Below, piece after piece: positions 23,850-34,896 of a stretch of DNA of 64,000 nt (within the stretch, counting starts at the first letter, position 1; each line of letters opens with the position of its first letter). The DNA is taken from contig JBBPSI010000108.1 of the NCBI GenBank assembly GCA_038093515.1, positions 24,340-88,339 on the forward strand. The letters run 5' to 3'. The DNA is from Butyriboletus loyo (Eukaryota > Basidiomycota > Agaricomycetes > Boletales > Boletaceae). The notes beneath the pieces were generated by a model that was not told where the DNA came from, did no database searches, and saw only the letters and a program-made list of their open reading frames with translations. Both the position numbers and the translations under genes were made by a program.

Positions 23850-24611
23850 TTATGCTTCCGCACGGACAATCGTTCCTTCCATCGCACGTCGTCTGTCGAT
23901 CTCTGTGTACTCCTGTCTATCTTGAGATGCAGGGCCTATCCATTTCCACGCATTCTCCTTGACAAATTCCTCGAATGTCCACAGCTTCGGTTGCAGCGTA
24001 AATAATGGACGGCACCACACGTAGGTGTTCACTTCTAGCGGGCTCTTTGGCTCGTTCGATGCAGGTACCGGGGGAGGATCTTTCGGCACCACTGCTGTTA
24101 CCTCTATGTCGTCGAGAGCCACCAAGGGACCCAGCAGGTGCACGAGAACCAGTTCTCGTGTGTATTCCTGTCGTAACGAATTTCTTCAGCTACCATCGTC
24201 CCTCGAGTCGATAGGTTGGTACTCACGTCCCCCTCAAAAATGTCCAACAGTCTGATATCTTCGTCAGAAAGTCCTACCACCAACGATCCTATCACAGATC
24301 TTTCATCGGGCTCGAGATCGCCACTAAACAAGACCCTGCTCTGAGAGTAAGGGACTACACCCGGGTAATCTGCACCCTACAACTCATCGAACGTCAGTGT
24401 CAAAGCTCCACCGCAGTATACTACATGTCTACATTAATTTTGTGCCTGGTATAGTCCTGCACATCGTCGGTGTGAGGATGATGGATGGAAGACGGCGTGC
24501 ACTCACGAGTAATAGTGCTGGGCTGATTTGCAGGTGAGATCCATCGTTTCCGATCACCCGTTTCAATATCTTCGGGTGCATCAGCGTTCCGTAGAAAAAG
24601 GCAGACACCAT
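23850..24611 (-). CDS. AIG2-like / gamma-glutamyl cyclotransferase-fold protein
   Basis: Exons 24611..24507, 24456..24433, 24376..24227 and 24167..23850 give 198 aa. The family start FFYGTLMHPKIL is clear, followed by DYTRHKINGADYPGVVP, the conserved acidic helix LSDEDIRLLDIFEGDEYTRE and a tail with WTFEEFVKENAWKWIGP. Members cyclise gamma-glutamylamines or peptides; the Glu in FEGDEY is the usual catalytic region. The exon 2 donor (gtagac) was chosen because it restores the RHKINGADYPG frame. Confidence 0.85.
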
Positions 24612-24814
24612 TGGTGGGTACGGAAGTGAAAGACGAGCTGGCCGATAAATAGTACAGTGTCAATATGAGATGAGAAAAGAGGCGTAGGACTGTATGAATC
24701 ATTCTTGGAATGACGCTGGGAAGGAAATTAAGACCGATGAGAACAACTCCATCATGGTATGATTGTCGAGCCCTTTGTACTTGAGAGTTCACCACGACCT
24801 CCTTCAGCAGGAGT
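24612..24814. promoter_or_regulatory. Divergent promoter, AIG2-like / aminotransferase
   Basis: Only 203 bp separates the two oppositely oriented start codons, so both promoters must lie here or overlap the transcripts. No specific factor site was recognised. Confidence 0.5.
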
Positions 24815-26564
24815 ATGACCGCCACAAAGTCACCTCCTTCGCGCTCCGTGCACCCTACTGAGCTTTACAAAACACCGCCGCCAGTGTTTGGGCACGATGC
24901 ACTTGCACTTTTTGGATTTGCGCCCAACTATGTCAACCTCAACCATGGTAGGTGTCCTATTTCTCGACAAGGTTTGTTGTGTCACTCATTCGCAGGTTCC
25001 TATGGGTCGCTACCACTTACTGTCCGTGCATTCTGCGACGAGCTGACCGACGAAGTGGAGTCCAATCCGGACAAGTTCATACGGGTCGACTGCATCAACT
25101 ATCTGACCAATGTAAGAGAACGCATCGCCAAGTTCATTGGGGCGGAAACCGACGAGTGCGTCATCGTGAACAATACCTCGCACGGCATCGCAACCGTTCT
25201 CCGCAATTTCACCTTCAACGAAGGAGACATTCTAGTTGGAGGTGTGGCCACTGTCAAGTCTGCGACGTTGCTTTGTGGCCTCACTTTTCTACTTAGCAAC
25301 AACGACATATCCTTCTGTGTCCCAAACGCTCAAGCATCTCGCAGATCTTCCCCCTCATCCCACGTTGTCGATATTCAACCTTAAATTCCCAACGAAACGC
25401 GCAAAGATTGTTCAGGATTTCGAAGAACATATCAAACAGCTGACAAAAATCGACGACATGACAGGGAAAAGGAAGATTATCGCGCTCATTGATAGTATTA
25501 CTTCTCACCCAGGGGTTTCGCTTCCCTGGAAAGAGATGGTAGCCATTTGTAGAGAGGCGGGAGTCATCAGCGTTGTAGATGGTGCTCACTCGATTGGTCA
25601 AGAGTTGAACATCAACCTGTCTGAAGCACGGCCCGACTTTTGGGTTTCCGTATGTTCTCCTATACTCCTTTTAGATTGTCGTGATGCAGCCTTTTTCCCC
25701 CAAAGAATTGCCACAAATGGCTCTTTTCGAAGAGGGGAAGTGCCGTGCTTTATGTTTCAAAGAGGTCTGGTTAATTTCTCGAATTTCATGGGTTCTGGTT
25801 GCTCAGCGGAGGAAAATCAGAAACCAGCATCTCATCAAGTCGCCGATCCCTACACCGAATACCTATAACTCCCCGTTCGACGAGGATTACAAAGGTCCTC
25901 AGGATTTTGTCAAGCTTTTCGACTGTACGTATGAACACTCCCTCGACTAGCCCTTCACCGATTAATTTGTGATTCTAGGGACAGGCACGATTGATTACGT
26001 CCCGCAGCTAAGTATCAGTGCAGGTCAACACACTCGTTTGCTATTCTACGGACCTTGTTCCTGATGTTTGCGCAGCACTTGATTTCAGAGAATGGTTGGG
26101 CGGAGAGCACAAGATTAACGAGTATACACACGCCCTCGCCATCGGAGGAGGCAAACACCTAGCGGATCGTTTCGGTACCAGCGTTATGGACACAGATGGC
26201 GACTTGACACTTAACATGGTTGGTAAACAACAACAACTTCCGCAGTGTTCGTTTAATGTGCTAATATAGGTCAACGTGGAACTGCCTATCCCTGGCGAAA
26301 TTGAGGAATCCAATGAGGTCTACAAGATCCTTCTCGACACTTTGTTACTCCAATGGCAGACCTTTACCCCGGTATATAAACACAACGGGAAATGGTGGGT
26401 TAGATGCAGCGTGCAGATTTGGAACGAGGTTTGTACCGAACATCTATCCCACCTTCGTCGCTATTCATCATATTTCAAAGATATCCGACTTTGATGTGGT
26501 CGCGAATGCTCTCAAGGACGCTTGTGCTAAAGTGAAGGAATATGTAGCGCAACAGAACAACTGA
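24815..26564 (+). CDS. Class V aminotransferase-fold PLP enzyme (isopenicillin N epimerase / Egt2-like)
   Basis: Nine exons (24815..24947, 24996..25241, 25297..25649, 25706..25764, 25821..25924, 25979..26023, 26076..26218, 26270..26428, 26481..26564) give 441 aa. Motifs are YVNLNHGSYGSLP near the N terminus, FIGAETDECVIVNNTSHGI, TSHPGVSLPWKEMVAICREA, the PLP Asp/His region VVDGAHSIGQE, and the Schiff-base Lys in SNCHKWLFSKRGSAVLY. The family includes isopenicillin N epimerase-like proteins and fungal cysteine-sulfoxide lyases, and sequence alone does not settle the reaction. A truncated copy follows immediately downstream. Confidence 0.85.
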
Positions 26565-26749
26565 TGTTATCATTGACGTGCTTGGGGAATTATCTGTGGA
26601 TCAGAAAGGAATTCTATAAACTGTAGAATATATGTAGAACGGGAAACAGTGAATCAAGTTTCAGTCTGATCTCGGTGTCCGCTGCGGGTACGGGCCGGCG
26701 TTGACGACGGAGCGACGGCGGAAGCTGAGAATGTACGAGCTGATGATTC

Positions 26750-27165
26750 TCGGCTGGCGCGCTTCTCAACATCTTGATCATCAAGCCCTATTGTTCATTC
26801 AACGGAATATCATGGTACGAGAGGATACTTGATTTCTGGGTGTCCGTGAGTGCACGGCTTTACGTCCTCGCTATTCACTGCAAAGCCAGTTCCAAAGGTC
26901 AATGCGCAATACCAATTCCAAGAGAAACAATGTTTACTGCAGAGCGTTTCTTTCCGTGTACGATCTTATTACAATGGAACGCTTATGCAGCCCCTTGGTA
27001 TCACAATGGGGAGTGGTGGGCTCGGTGTAGCGCGCAGATCTGGAATGAAATGCGGGCAATTTGTTCGAACGAGTGATGACCGACTGGATCTGAGGCTGAC
27101 CCTTATCTCAACTGGACGACTTTGACCTGATAGCTGAGGCGTTGAATGGTGTCAGCATGGGTCTG
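26750..27165 (+). pseudogene. Truncated tandem copy of the class V aminotransferase
   Basis: Scattered pieces of the upstream gene recur in order. LDFWVS before a gtgagt donor (26826-26850) matches its PDFWVS exon end. LLQWNAYAAPWYHNGEWWARC (26965-27030) matches LLQWQTFTPVYKHNGKWWVRC. LSQLDDFDLIAEALNGVS (27103-27155) matches the last exon ISDFDVVANALKDAC. Exons encoding most of the catalytic domain, including the PLP lysine, are absent. It is the decayed 3' end of a tandem duplicate. Confidence 0.75.
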
Positions 27166-27389
27166 ATAGCCTATGCAGGACAGTTTCTCCCGAGGGTAAC
27201 CCATAGCATGCTATAGGATGTTGCATTGCACTGGCAAACAAAAAAGGAGGGGACGCTTCGCGTTCTGAATTTTACGTCCGTTAGCACAGTGGTTCAGAAC
27301 TAGAACCGAGAATCGATCAATTAACATCACCCCGTAGTACTTAGGTCGTCTAGTGATGATTAAAAGAAATCATTATATTAATGTAAAAA

Positions 27390-29490
27390 TGAGCATTGAC
27401 ATACGTCGCCCGAAGGAAACACTACAGAGGAGTCCGAAAAAGAACCAGCAATATACTGGCTTCCGCAACTCCTAGTGTAGTCGAGGGAAGATGGGTGTCT
27501 GGTGTGTGGGAAAATAAGTCGGAACGGGCGACGTCGAGAAGGGCTTCAATTGAACAGAAAACTCCTTTGGAGTCCTCGCAGCCGAGGAAAGGTAAAGGAA
27601 GCGTATATTAAGACTGGGGGTGTTAAGAACCTCAGTCGCGAATCGTGCGTAGAGGAATAGGACGTACCCAAAGGAGGAACAGAATGGGAGTCTCGCAGGA
27701 CAGGCCCAGTCGTCGAGTGCTTCGTCATCCACTGAAGGTCTCGACGTTTTATGGGGCAACGGGTGGAATGTAGTCTGGAGAGGCTTCGTTCAACACTTTT
27801 CGTGAGCGCGACAAGGAAAACACGACGCACGCAAAGAGCAACAGGAAGTGGGCTCGCACGCTAACGTAACTAAATACGTGCATTAGTTTCGTTGCGCAGC
27901 TATACGGTGTCCGAGATCTCGATTCTTGACGTCTTTTGAATGTTACTTAAAACTCTGCAGAGGGTTTGAGACAACAATCGGACGCACCGAGAGTGGATAC
28001 CAATTGAAGTAGGAACGAGACGGAGAATTAACGCTTGAATTTTTTTGTATTTCTGAGATGTAAAGAATGTCAGCTGGATGTTGCGACGAATAAGGCAAGA
28101 CGAACTTGAGAGAGATACCCGTCGAGCAGCAACTTCATACTGTAGTCGACGGAAGACGGGTCTTCGGTGTGTGGGGAAATAAGTCGGGTTGAGAGCTTCA
28201 ATCGAACCGAATACTCCTTTGGAGACCTCACAGCCGAAAAAAAAGATAAAGACAGCGAGATAGGACAGCAACAATGTCGGGTCGCGACCGTGCGCGGGCA
28301 GGCAGGACGAGCCCAACAGAAGGACAGAGTCGAGGTCTCGCAAAACATGACCTAGTCGTCTAGTTCTTCGTCATCCATTGAAGGTCTAGACATTTTCCCA
28401 GGGAACGAGGAAAGTGTAGTCTGGGGAAGCTTTGTTCAACACTTCGTGACGCGACACGAAAGACACAGCGTGCGCGGAGAGCACAAGAAGTGGACTCGTG
28501 CTGGGACGTAACTAAATCTGGGTATTAGTTTCGTTGCGTAGCTATACGACTCCCCCGGAAGGTGTCCGAGATCTCGACTCTTGACGGTTTCTGAATGTTA
28601 GTTAAAACCTCATAGAGTGGTATGAACCAATAATCGGACGCACCGAGAGTGGATGCCAAATAAAGTAGGAACGAGACGGAGAATTGACGATTCAAGTTTT
28701 TTGAACTTTTTTTTGTATTTCTGAGATGTAAAGAAGGTCAGTTAGACGTTGCGACGAATGAAGGAAAAACGAACTTGACAGATAGACCGTGTCGAGCACC
28801 GACTCCTAGTGTAGTCGATGGAAAACGGGTCTTTGGTGTGTGGGGAAACGAGCGACGTCAAGATCTTCAATCGAATTGAATAATCCTATAGAGACCTCGC
28901 AACGGAGGAACGATGAAGGCCGCGAGATTAGGACTGGGGATGTGAAGAATCTCAGATTGGGGATCGTATGCAGGCGGACAGGACGCACGCAAAGAAGAGA
29001 CAGAGTGGGGTCTCGTAAAACATGACCCGGTCGCCGAGTTCTTCGTCATTCATTCAAGGCCTCGACATTCTCCTGGGGGAACAAGGCAGATGTAATCTGA
29101 AGAAGCTTTGTTCAGCACCTCATGAGCGCGGCATAGAAGACACAACGTACGCGAAGAACACAGGAAATGGACTTGTGCTGGAGCGTAACTAAATCTGTGC
29201 ATTAGTTCCGTTGCACAGCTATAGGACGTTCCGGATGATTTCCGAGATCTCGACTCTGTATCCTTTTGAATGTTAGTTCAAGTCCGTAGAGGGCTATGAG
29301 CCAACAACCGCACCGAGAATGGGTACCAAATAAAGTAGGAACAAGACTAGATTCGACGATTTGAAAATTTCAACTTGTTTGTATCCTTGAGATGCACTCA
29401 AGGATGTCAGCTGAATGCTATGAGGGATGAAGGATGAGTCGAACTTACGAGAGATACCCGTCGAGCACATGCGGGAATAGGAATAGGGTG
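27390..29490. repeat. Tandem array of about 667-bp units (three copies plus part)
   Basis: A landmark GTAGTCGA..GGAA..GGGT..TGGTGTGTGGG recurs at about 27476, 28142 and 28810. A second landmark, AAGTAGGAACGAGACGGAGAATT, cut to its core AAGTAGGAAC, recurs at about 28004, 28664 and 29332. A third, TTTCTGAGATGTAAAGAA, recurs near 28055 and 28725 with a diverged copy at 29385. Spacing is therefore 660-670 bp. Copies are clearly diverged (substitutions and small indels), so the array is old. A further unit begins near 29460 and breaks down. No conserved open frame spans all copies. Confidence 0.85.
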
Positions 29491-29760
29491 TAGTTTCTTT
29501 TTTTTTTTGTCCGTTTCGAAGGGTTTCAACTTTTTTTGTGCTTTTAGGACGTACTGTGAAGAGCGTCACCTGTGGCACTATACACACGATGGAAGAGACA
29601 TACTAAGAGATGATACCAGTCGAACCCTTGCAAGAAATGTTTCCGAGGCGTAGAACATCTTTTTGAGAAGTTTTCGAAGATTATATCCTTTTTTTGCGCG
29701 TTTTGAAACTTGAACTTTTTTTTTTGGAGTTTATCTGTGATGAAAGGCTGTAACACGAAA
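29490..29760. repeat. T-rich decayed end of the array with shorter sub-repeats
   Basis: Four long T tracts occur at about 29497-29509, 29530-29537, 29690-29695 and 29717-29726. The segment after the second (GGACG..GAAGAGCGTCACCTG) resembles the unit segment CTGAGATGTAAAGAAGGTCAG, so this looks like a compressed copy of the same unit at roughly 155-bp spacing. No gene is visible. Confidence 0.5.
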
Positions 29761-29832
29761 GAACTGAGCAGAGAGTTAGCTTGGGACGAAGGAAACGATA
29801 CGAGGCGGTACCAGAGAAGCTGGGTCTACGGT

Positions 29833-31599
29833 TTAATACCAAGGATCGATATCCATCGAGTCGAGCCGCGCCTTCAACTCTTTCATTGACTGTTTCGTCA
29901 TCCTCCGACGTCTCTTCGCCTTTGAACTCGATCGCGTTATTTTAGCACACGACCAGACTGGGGGCAATGACGATAGTGAAGGTTGATGTGGTGATGGTTT
30001 TGAAATGTGCGCTTGTACACGAGATGAAGGATGAAAGATGTTTTGTAAAAATTGGCGGCCGCGAGGCACGGGAGTGACCTTGAGGGTTTCGCTTGGTGTC
30101 CGGGATGTGGTCGCCTTCTGCGTATTGCGGCAGGATTCGTGACATCTCGGGCTCAACCATGCCTGTGATGCTGGAATTGAGCGTCTGTAGCATTTTAAGG
30201 GAGCGGCATTTTTACCCGAAACTTCCTATACTTGTTCATTTGAGGACTTGATGGAGTGCATATCTTGGGCTCCAACGACAAAAACGATTTCTGAGAGTAC
30301 CGATCAGCGACAATCGTTAGAATATGAAATGTGATCAACTCACCCTCAGATTGTTGCATTTCCTCAATCTACGCAGTGGTACTGCATTGATGCCAGGAGC
30401 TGCTCCGTATGAGAAATCGCAGTCCGACGATCCACAGGACATATCAGAGCCCGAGAATTCACGGTTTACAATGGTCTGTAAGTCCTGGATGAACAAGGTC
30501 AGCGAAGATGTAATCCGGATGATTTGAAGCAACTCACCCTCAAGTCTTCACAACTTGGTACCCTGCGAAGCCCACGAAGTACGCCGGGTAAGAACTGGTG
30601 ACTGTCTTCTGCATCAACGCTCGTTGCGAAGGAAGTGCCGATAGGCGACGTGCTGGTCTCTGAGCTGACCAAACCGACCCCATGCGTCGTAGTGCGATCG
30701 CTGAGTGTGTCACTGAATAAGTAAGCGGTGATCCCTGAGTCACTGTTCGACTGGGATATATAAGAGACAGATGTTTCCAGTTCTTTCTGTTCCGTAGTCA
30801 CCGCTCCAACGACGACTGCTGTGCTCCTATCTTCCTCCTCGATCGTATGTACCTCGCCGAGGAAAAACGTTGAAGGAAACGTGCTAAAGTGAGACTCTGG
30901 CCACGTGAAAAGCCGCCCGGTTGATGACGGTGATGAAGCTTCGGCTAGGCTGAAAAAGGTGGCCAAGTCTTGGATATGCTCATTGATCACGTTCTCGGCG
31001 TAATCGATGGAGGAAGCGATTTCCTCCAAACTCGTGTGCTGATGAGGGGTGGCCTCGCATGCAGCGACCACACGGGCTTTGGGCTTGGCACGCTGAAGTA
31101 TAGTCGAAGAAGACAGGGAGGATGAACGGTCGTTCGTCGTACTGTGTTCGGCCCTGGGGATGGCAAAACGGTCGATGCACGGAACCGCTGCTGGGACGCG
31201 ACTATTTGGCTTGAATAACTTGGTGATGTTGTTCTTCGCCGACTTGACCTTGGAAATAATCTTCTTCTGCTTTTCCACGTGGATATCCGCGCACACATTG
31301 AGGAGCGACGAGGAATTAACTGCCTTCTGAAGGACGAGCGTTAAGTGCGAACAACTCGTTGGAATGGTTCTACATACTACATGTTCCAACGGCTTCGGGT
31401 TGGATAAGTTGTCATCCACGACGGTGGTAGTGGTACCAAACTTGAATATCTTCTTTCCCGAGCAAGGGCTGAAATCTGCGGAAGGGAAGCGCTCGCCGAC
31501 ATGCACGTCTCGACCTATCTTGCTCTTGTCGAAGGTCTTGGCAGTCCGGGACTTGAAGAGGTTGGCGACGTTGATGGTCATGGTGACGACGTATGACAC
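29833..31599 (-). CDS. Orphan protein, Ser/Thr-rich
   Basis: Not recognised. The long first exon 31599..30538 is followed by 30475..30344, then an exon from 30290, with phase 0 junctions (SCEDLR to TIVNREF, NNLR to KSFLSL). If the third exon reads through it stops at 30195 (429 aa). A separate frame then begins with an ATG at 30193, two bases after that stop, and continues 30193..30079 and 30011..29833. A 31-nt intron (30215-30185) would fuse everything into about 517 aa. Basic segments (KKIISKVKSAKNNITKLF) alternate with Ser/Thr-rich ones. No signal peptide or membrane span is seen. Confidence 0.5.
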
Positions 31600-31913
31600 T
31601 GAAGTAGCTTGTCGATAAAGGCTGGAATGCGAGTAATCGATATGCTGTGGCTGATTCTGGGGAAAAGAAGCGAGAAGGGTTTGTCTTTATAGCCCATGGA
31701 TGTTGGGTTTCAGCCGCCGACCGTCAGCCGCACCCGGTGGATGACATCCAGTCGAGACTACAATGTGAACCCGATCAATCACCAGGTAGGACACAGGACT
31801 GGTTGAAAACCTACCGGACATTGGTTCGTGAGGTTTGTGGGCCGGAAGCATGTCATGCGAGCTAGCATCCCGGTGGCGTCCGAGTGAAGGAGAACAACTC
31901 ACCCAGTGGTAGA

Positions 31914-31984
31914 GACAGGCGCGAATGAAATCAGATCATGGTCGTGGTGATCAATATTATGATCTGATTTCATTCATGCCTGTC
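31914..31984. repeat. Long imperfect hairpin
   Basis: Perfect 17-bp arms, GAATGAAATCAGATCAT at 31923-31939 and its reverse complement at 31959-31975, flank a 19-nt loop. Pairing resumes outside a 2-bp mismatch (GACAGGC against GCCTGTC), so the stem is about 26 bp. Confidence 0.85.
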
Positions 31985-32283
31985 GACAATATGGTAGTCG
32001 ATTTGGAAGCGCGTCACTGGCATGGGCCCCCCAAAGGTTCTTTGAAACATGACCCACCGGCCCAAAAGGTAAAGAACGATGTTATTGACTCCACGCAGTG
32101 CCGGCACTTCTATGCATCTGAGGCTTCTGTTCCGGAGCAACAATGATTCTGAGTCCAACTTTTGAGTTCAAAATCTTCCAACTTCCCGTACTACCGAAGT
32201 CCGCGACTGTGTACTTGCCAGTGGTCAGCGCGACAAATAGTACGTCGTGGGAAATTCACTCTCATCCAATAACATTGCCATAT

Positions 32284-32604
32284 TAGCGGGTCTCAAACAC
32301 TAGCCGGGCAAACTAGTTGGCCCGGCTAAGACCAACTAGTTGTTTACATAAGCTCGGCTGAGGAGCATGAAAAGTTCGATGAACGGCATGTTTAAGCTCC
32401 GCTTCAAATATCGGACGTGCCACTCGGCCCTAAGTGTTTTTGACTACACTTTTGGTACACTTTGTTTTACTATTAGGTTAGGTTAAAACTCCACTTAGAA
32501 TGATTGAGCCGGAGCCCGAACCCCATGACCGTAGTGAGTGACTAATTTTCGATACATCAGTCACTAGTTGGCCAACTAGTGGTCACGCTTGAGACCCGCT
32601 ATTG
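32284..32604. mobile_element. MITE-like element with terminal inverted repeats
   Basis: The left end TAGCGGGTCTCAA at 32284 and right end TTGAGACCCGCTA at about 32592-32604 are perfect inverted repeats of 13 bp including a TA dinucleotide at each outer edge, which suits TA target duplication (Tc1/mariner type). The inside carries palindromic ACTAGTTGG..CCAACTAGT copies near both ends. It is about 320 bp, AT-richer inside, and has no coding capacity. Confidence 0.7.
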
Positions 32605-32795
32605 AGAAAAATACAGTATGTACACTAAATATTAGATGTTACAGACCCCTACGTAGCATTTCTGGTCAAGTTTTGTGATTGTGTTACGACGCAGGACAAA
32701 AGTGCAAACTACTAGGGGTAACAGGCGGTTGAATTTTCTACCAGAAATAGAAAAAGATAAGATCAGTGGTTAGAACGTTACGTTGAACCAAGATC

Positions 32796-34687
32796 ATGTC
32801 TTCCTGCGGAAACCCATCCACTGACCACGATGAACTCATGCCTCGTACGTAGGCAATTCCTTATTTACCTTCACTAAACACTCCTCCTAGGGCGTCTCAG
32901 GTTCAACAAAGGGAGAGATTGTATCAAATGCAAGGTGAATCCCGGAAAGATCGTGATACGACATGCAGTGTATTGCAAGTAGGCTCCTCTCTTTGTACTG
33001 GCCTGTTCCTCCGATTCCTAAAGTATCCCTAACTATTCTTCAGGGAGTGCTTCACTCCCCTTGTGACCTTGAAGTTTCGAAGATCTCTGGAGCCATACAT
33101 AAATGCCAATACAGGGACATCCAAACGACCAAAACTTAAAGCCTCAGGATCCCTGGTACTCGGGTTCTCCGGTGGTCTCGGCTCATCCATTCTCCTCAAC
33201 ATGGTCCACAGAACGTATTTTGCTAACGAGTCCTCTATGGATGGCGAGCCTCGAGGAGGTACCAATCATCCACGGAGTACGAACGTGTGGACATCATGTG
33301 CGGTATGCTATGTGGAAGTATGCAATGCATTCCCTGAGGTACGAAGGCCCGCTATTCCTACGTTGAAACGGCTATAACTAAAATTACAGGCGCGTGATAG
33401 AACGAAAGAGATTATGAAAGCTCTTGTGTCTTACCCAAAGTTCGACTTCATCCCGCTTCGCCTCGAATATGCTTTTGATGATTCATGGTGGCGTACAATC
33501 ACCACGATTGATCAAGATCGGCCGCAACTTACAATCGAACTTGGAAAGGATGGGCTGTATACCGAAGGTAATTCCAGGGATACGTTTTCCGGAGTGTGTG
33601 GTGATGACTATTTACCATAGCATTACGCCACGGCCCGTCCCGTGACGTCTCTCCCGTTGATGCCTTGCGCACATACCTTGAATCATTACCCACGCAAACA
33701 GCCATCTCGAGTGCTATTAGGGTCCTCGTTCGTCTCTTGCTGCTGTACACAGCTCGGTCGCGTCGAGCGTCACACTTATTGCTCGGAACACCATTGACCA
33801 CCCTCTCTATTTCCCTGATCTCTTGCATCTCACAGGGAGGTGGTCATTCGATACTTGAAGAACTACAAGAAGAATGGCATCCCGGTATACCGACAGCAAA
33901 CGAGATCACGGATGCTATACGTGTAGTCCGGCCACTCAGAGATGTGACTGTGAAAGAATGCTCGATGTTTGCATGGTGGAATTCGATCCATGTTGCTGGT
34001 AGAGATAAACAAACACGCGCTATTCCCGGTATTCCCGGTTTGACAAAAGGTATCAAGTGGTTGCTGCAATTCCGAGCGTTCCTGACCAAGTTTCTTCTCA
34101 GATTTTATTATTGGTTTGGAAAAAGATTATCCGTCGACTGTTTCCACGATCGTTCGTACTTGCGCCAAACTGGAGCCCAAATGTGCTTCTCTAGGCTTAT
34201 GCGTACTCTGTCAGCGGTCAGTGTACCACTTTCAATAATTCAATAAGAAATTTTGCTGAAAGTACGCAGACCTATTCAAGAGGGGATGGATGATTGGAAA
34301 GCCCGGATCTCGATACGGTCGTACTCCGATACAAAACTCGGTCCAGACCTCGCATATTTGCCGACACCACCGCCGTCGAACAGCTCCGATGTTTTAACCA
34401 TATCTAATCAACCCCCCTCAATTTTACCGCACCTTTGCTACTCCTGCCGGACCACGCTTACTAGCAGGGGTAGCCGGGCCTCTAAGCCCACTCCATCAAA
34501 TGTTATTCTCAACGGTCAATCGCCACTGTCTGCTCCTTTCCCTTTGTGGGTCTCTGCGAGCTGTGCACAACCTCGTGTGCAAGACAAAGAGTTAATGGTA
34601 TCAGGGAACGGCGAGCTCTGGGTTCGGAAACCACAAGACGAGGTGGATCAGCGGAGCAAGATCGCTGACTTTTTGCTGGACACCTGA
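32796..34687 (+). CDS. NCS2: Cytoplasmic tRNA 2-thiolation protein 2 (Ctu2/Ncs2)
   Basis: Partner of Ncs6/Ctu1 in the Urm1-dependent 2-thiolation of wobble uridine in Lys, Glu and Gln tRNAs. Seven exons (32796..32844, 32891..32978, 33044..33338, 33390..33567, 33621..34049, 34102..34216, 34270..34687) give 523 aa. N-terminal Cys pairs CIKC and CKEC, the degenerate PP-loop LVLGFSGGLGSSILLNMVH, GTPLTTLSISLISCISQGGG, VRPLRDVTVKEC and C-terminal pairs CVLC and CYSC are all seen. The family is known to lack some PP-loop catalytic residues that Ctu1 keeps. Confidence 0.93.
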
Positions 34688-34896
34688 GAAATAAAGTGAC
34701 GGATAATGATAAACCCAACGGCGTGCTGAATAGCTTTAAAAACACCAGGCTTGCATGGCAGTTCTCCATTTAAATCATCCGATATTAGTGATTTGCGGTA
34801 GCCGACGACTACAAGTATACTCAGACGCACCTGTATTTCGCACAACACTTTTTTGAGTAATTCCGATTTCTGCCGCTAAACTTGACAAGCTTCACT

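Larger units (their letters stand above)
31600..32795. other. Gene-poor region with hairpin and MITE
   Basis: About 1.2 kb without a supportable gene. It contains the inverted repeat at 31914-31984 and the MITE-like element at 32284-32604, listed separately. The remainder shows no family resemblance. Confidence 0.5.

Noticed and set aside
27546..29049. Minus-strand 60-codon frames beginning MTK in repeat units 1 (27728 to 27546) and 3 (29049 to 28867)
   Set aside because: Both are exactly 60 codons and share a few residues, but unit 2 is frameshifted and the protein-level identity seems lower than the nucleotide identity, so there is no sign of selection for coding.
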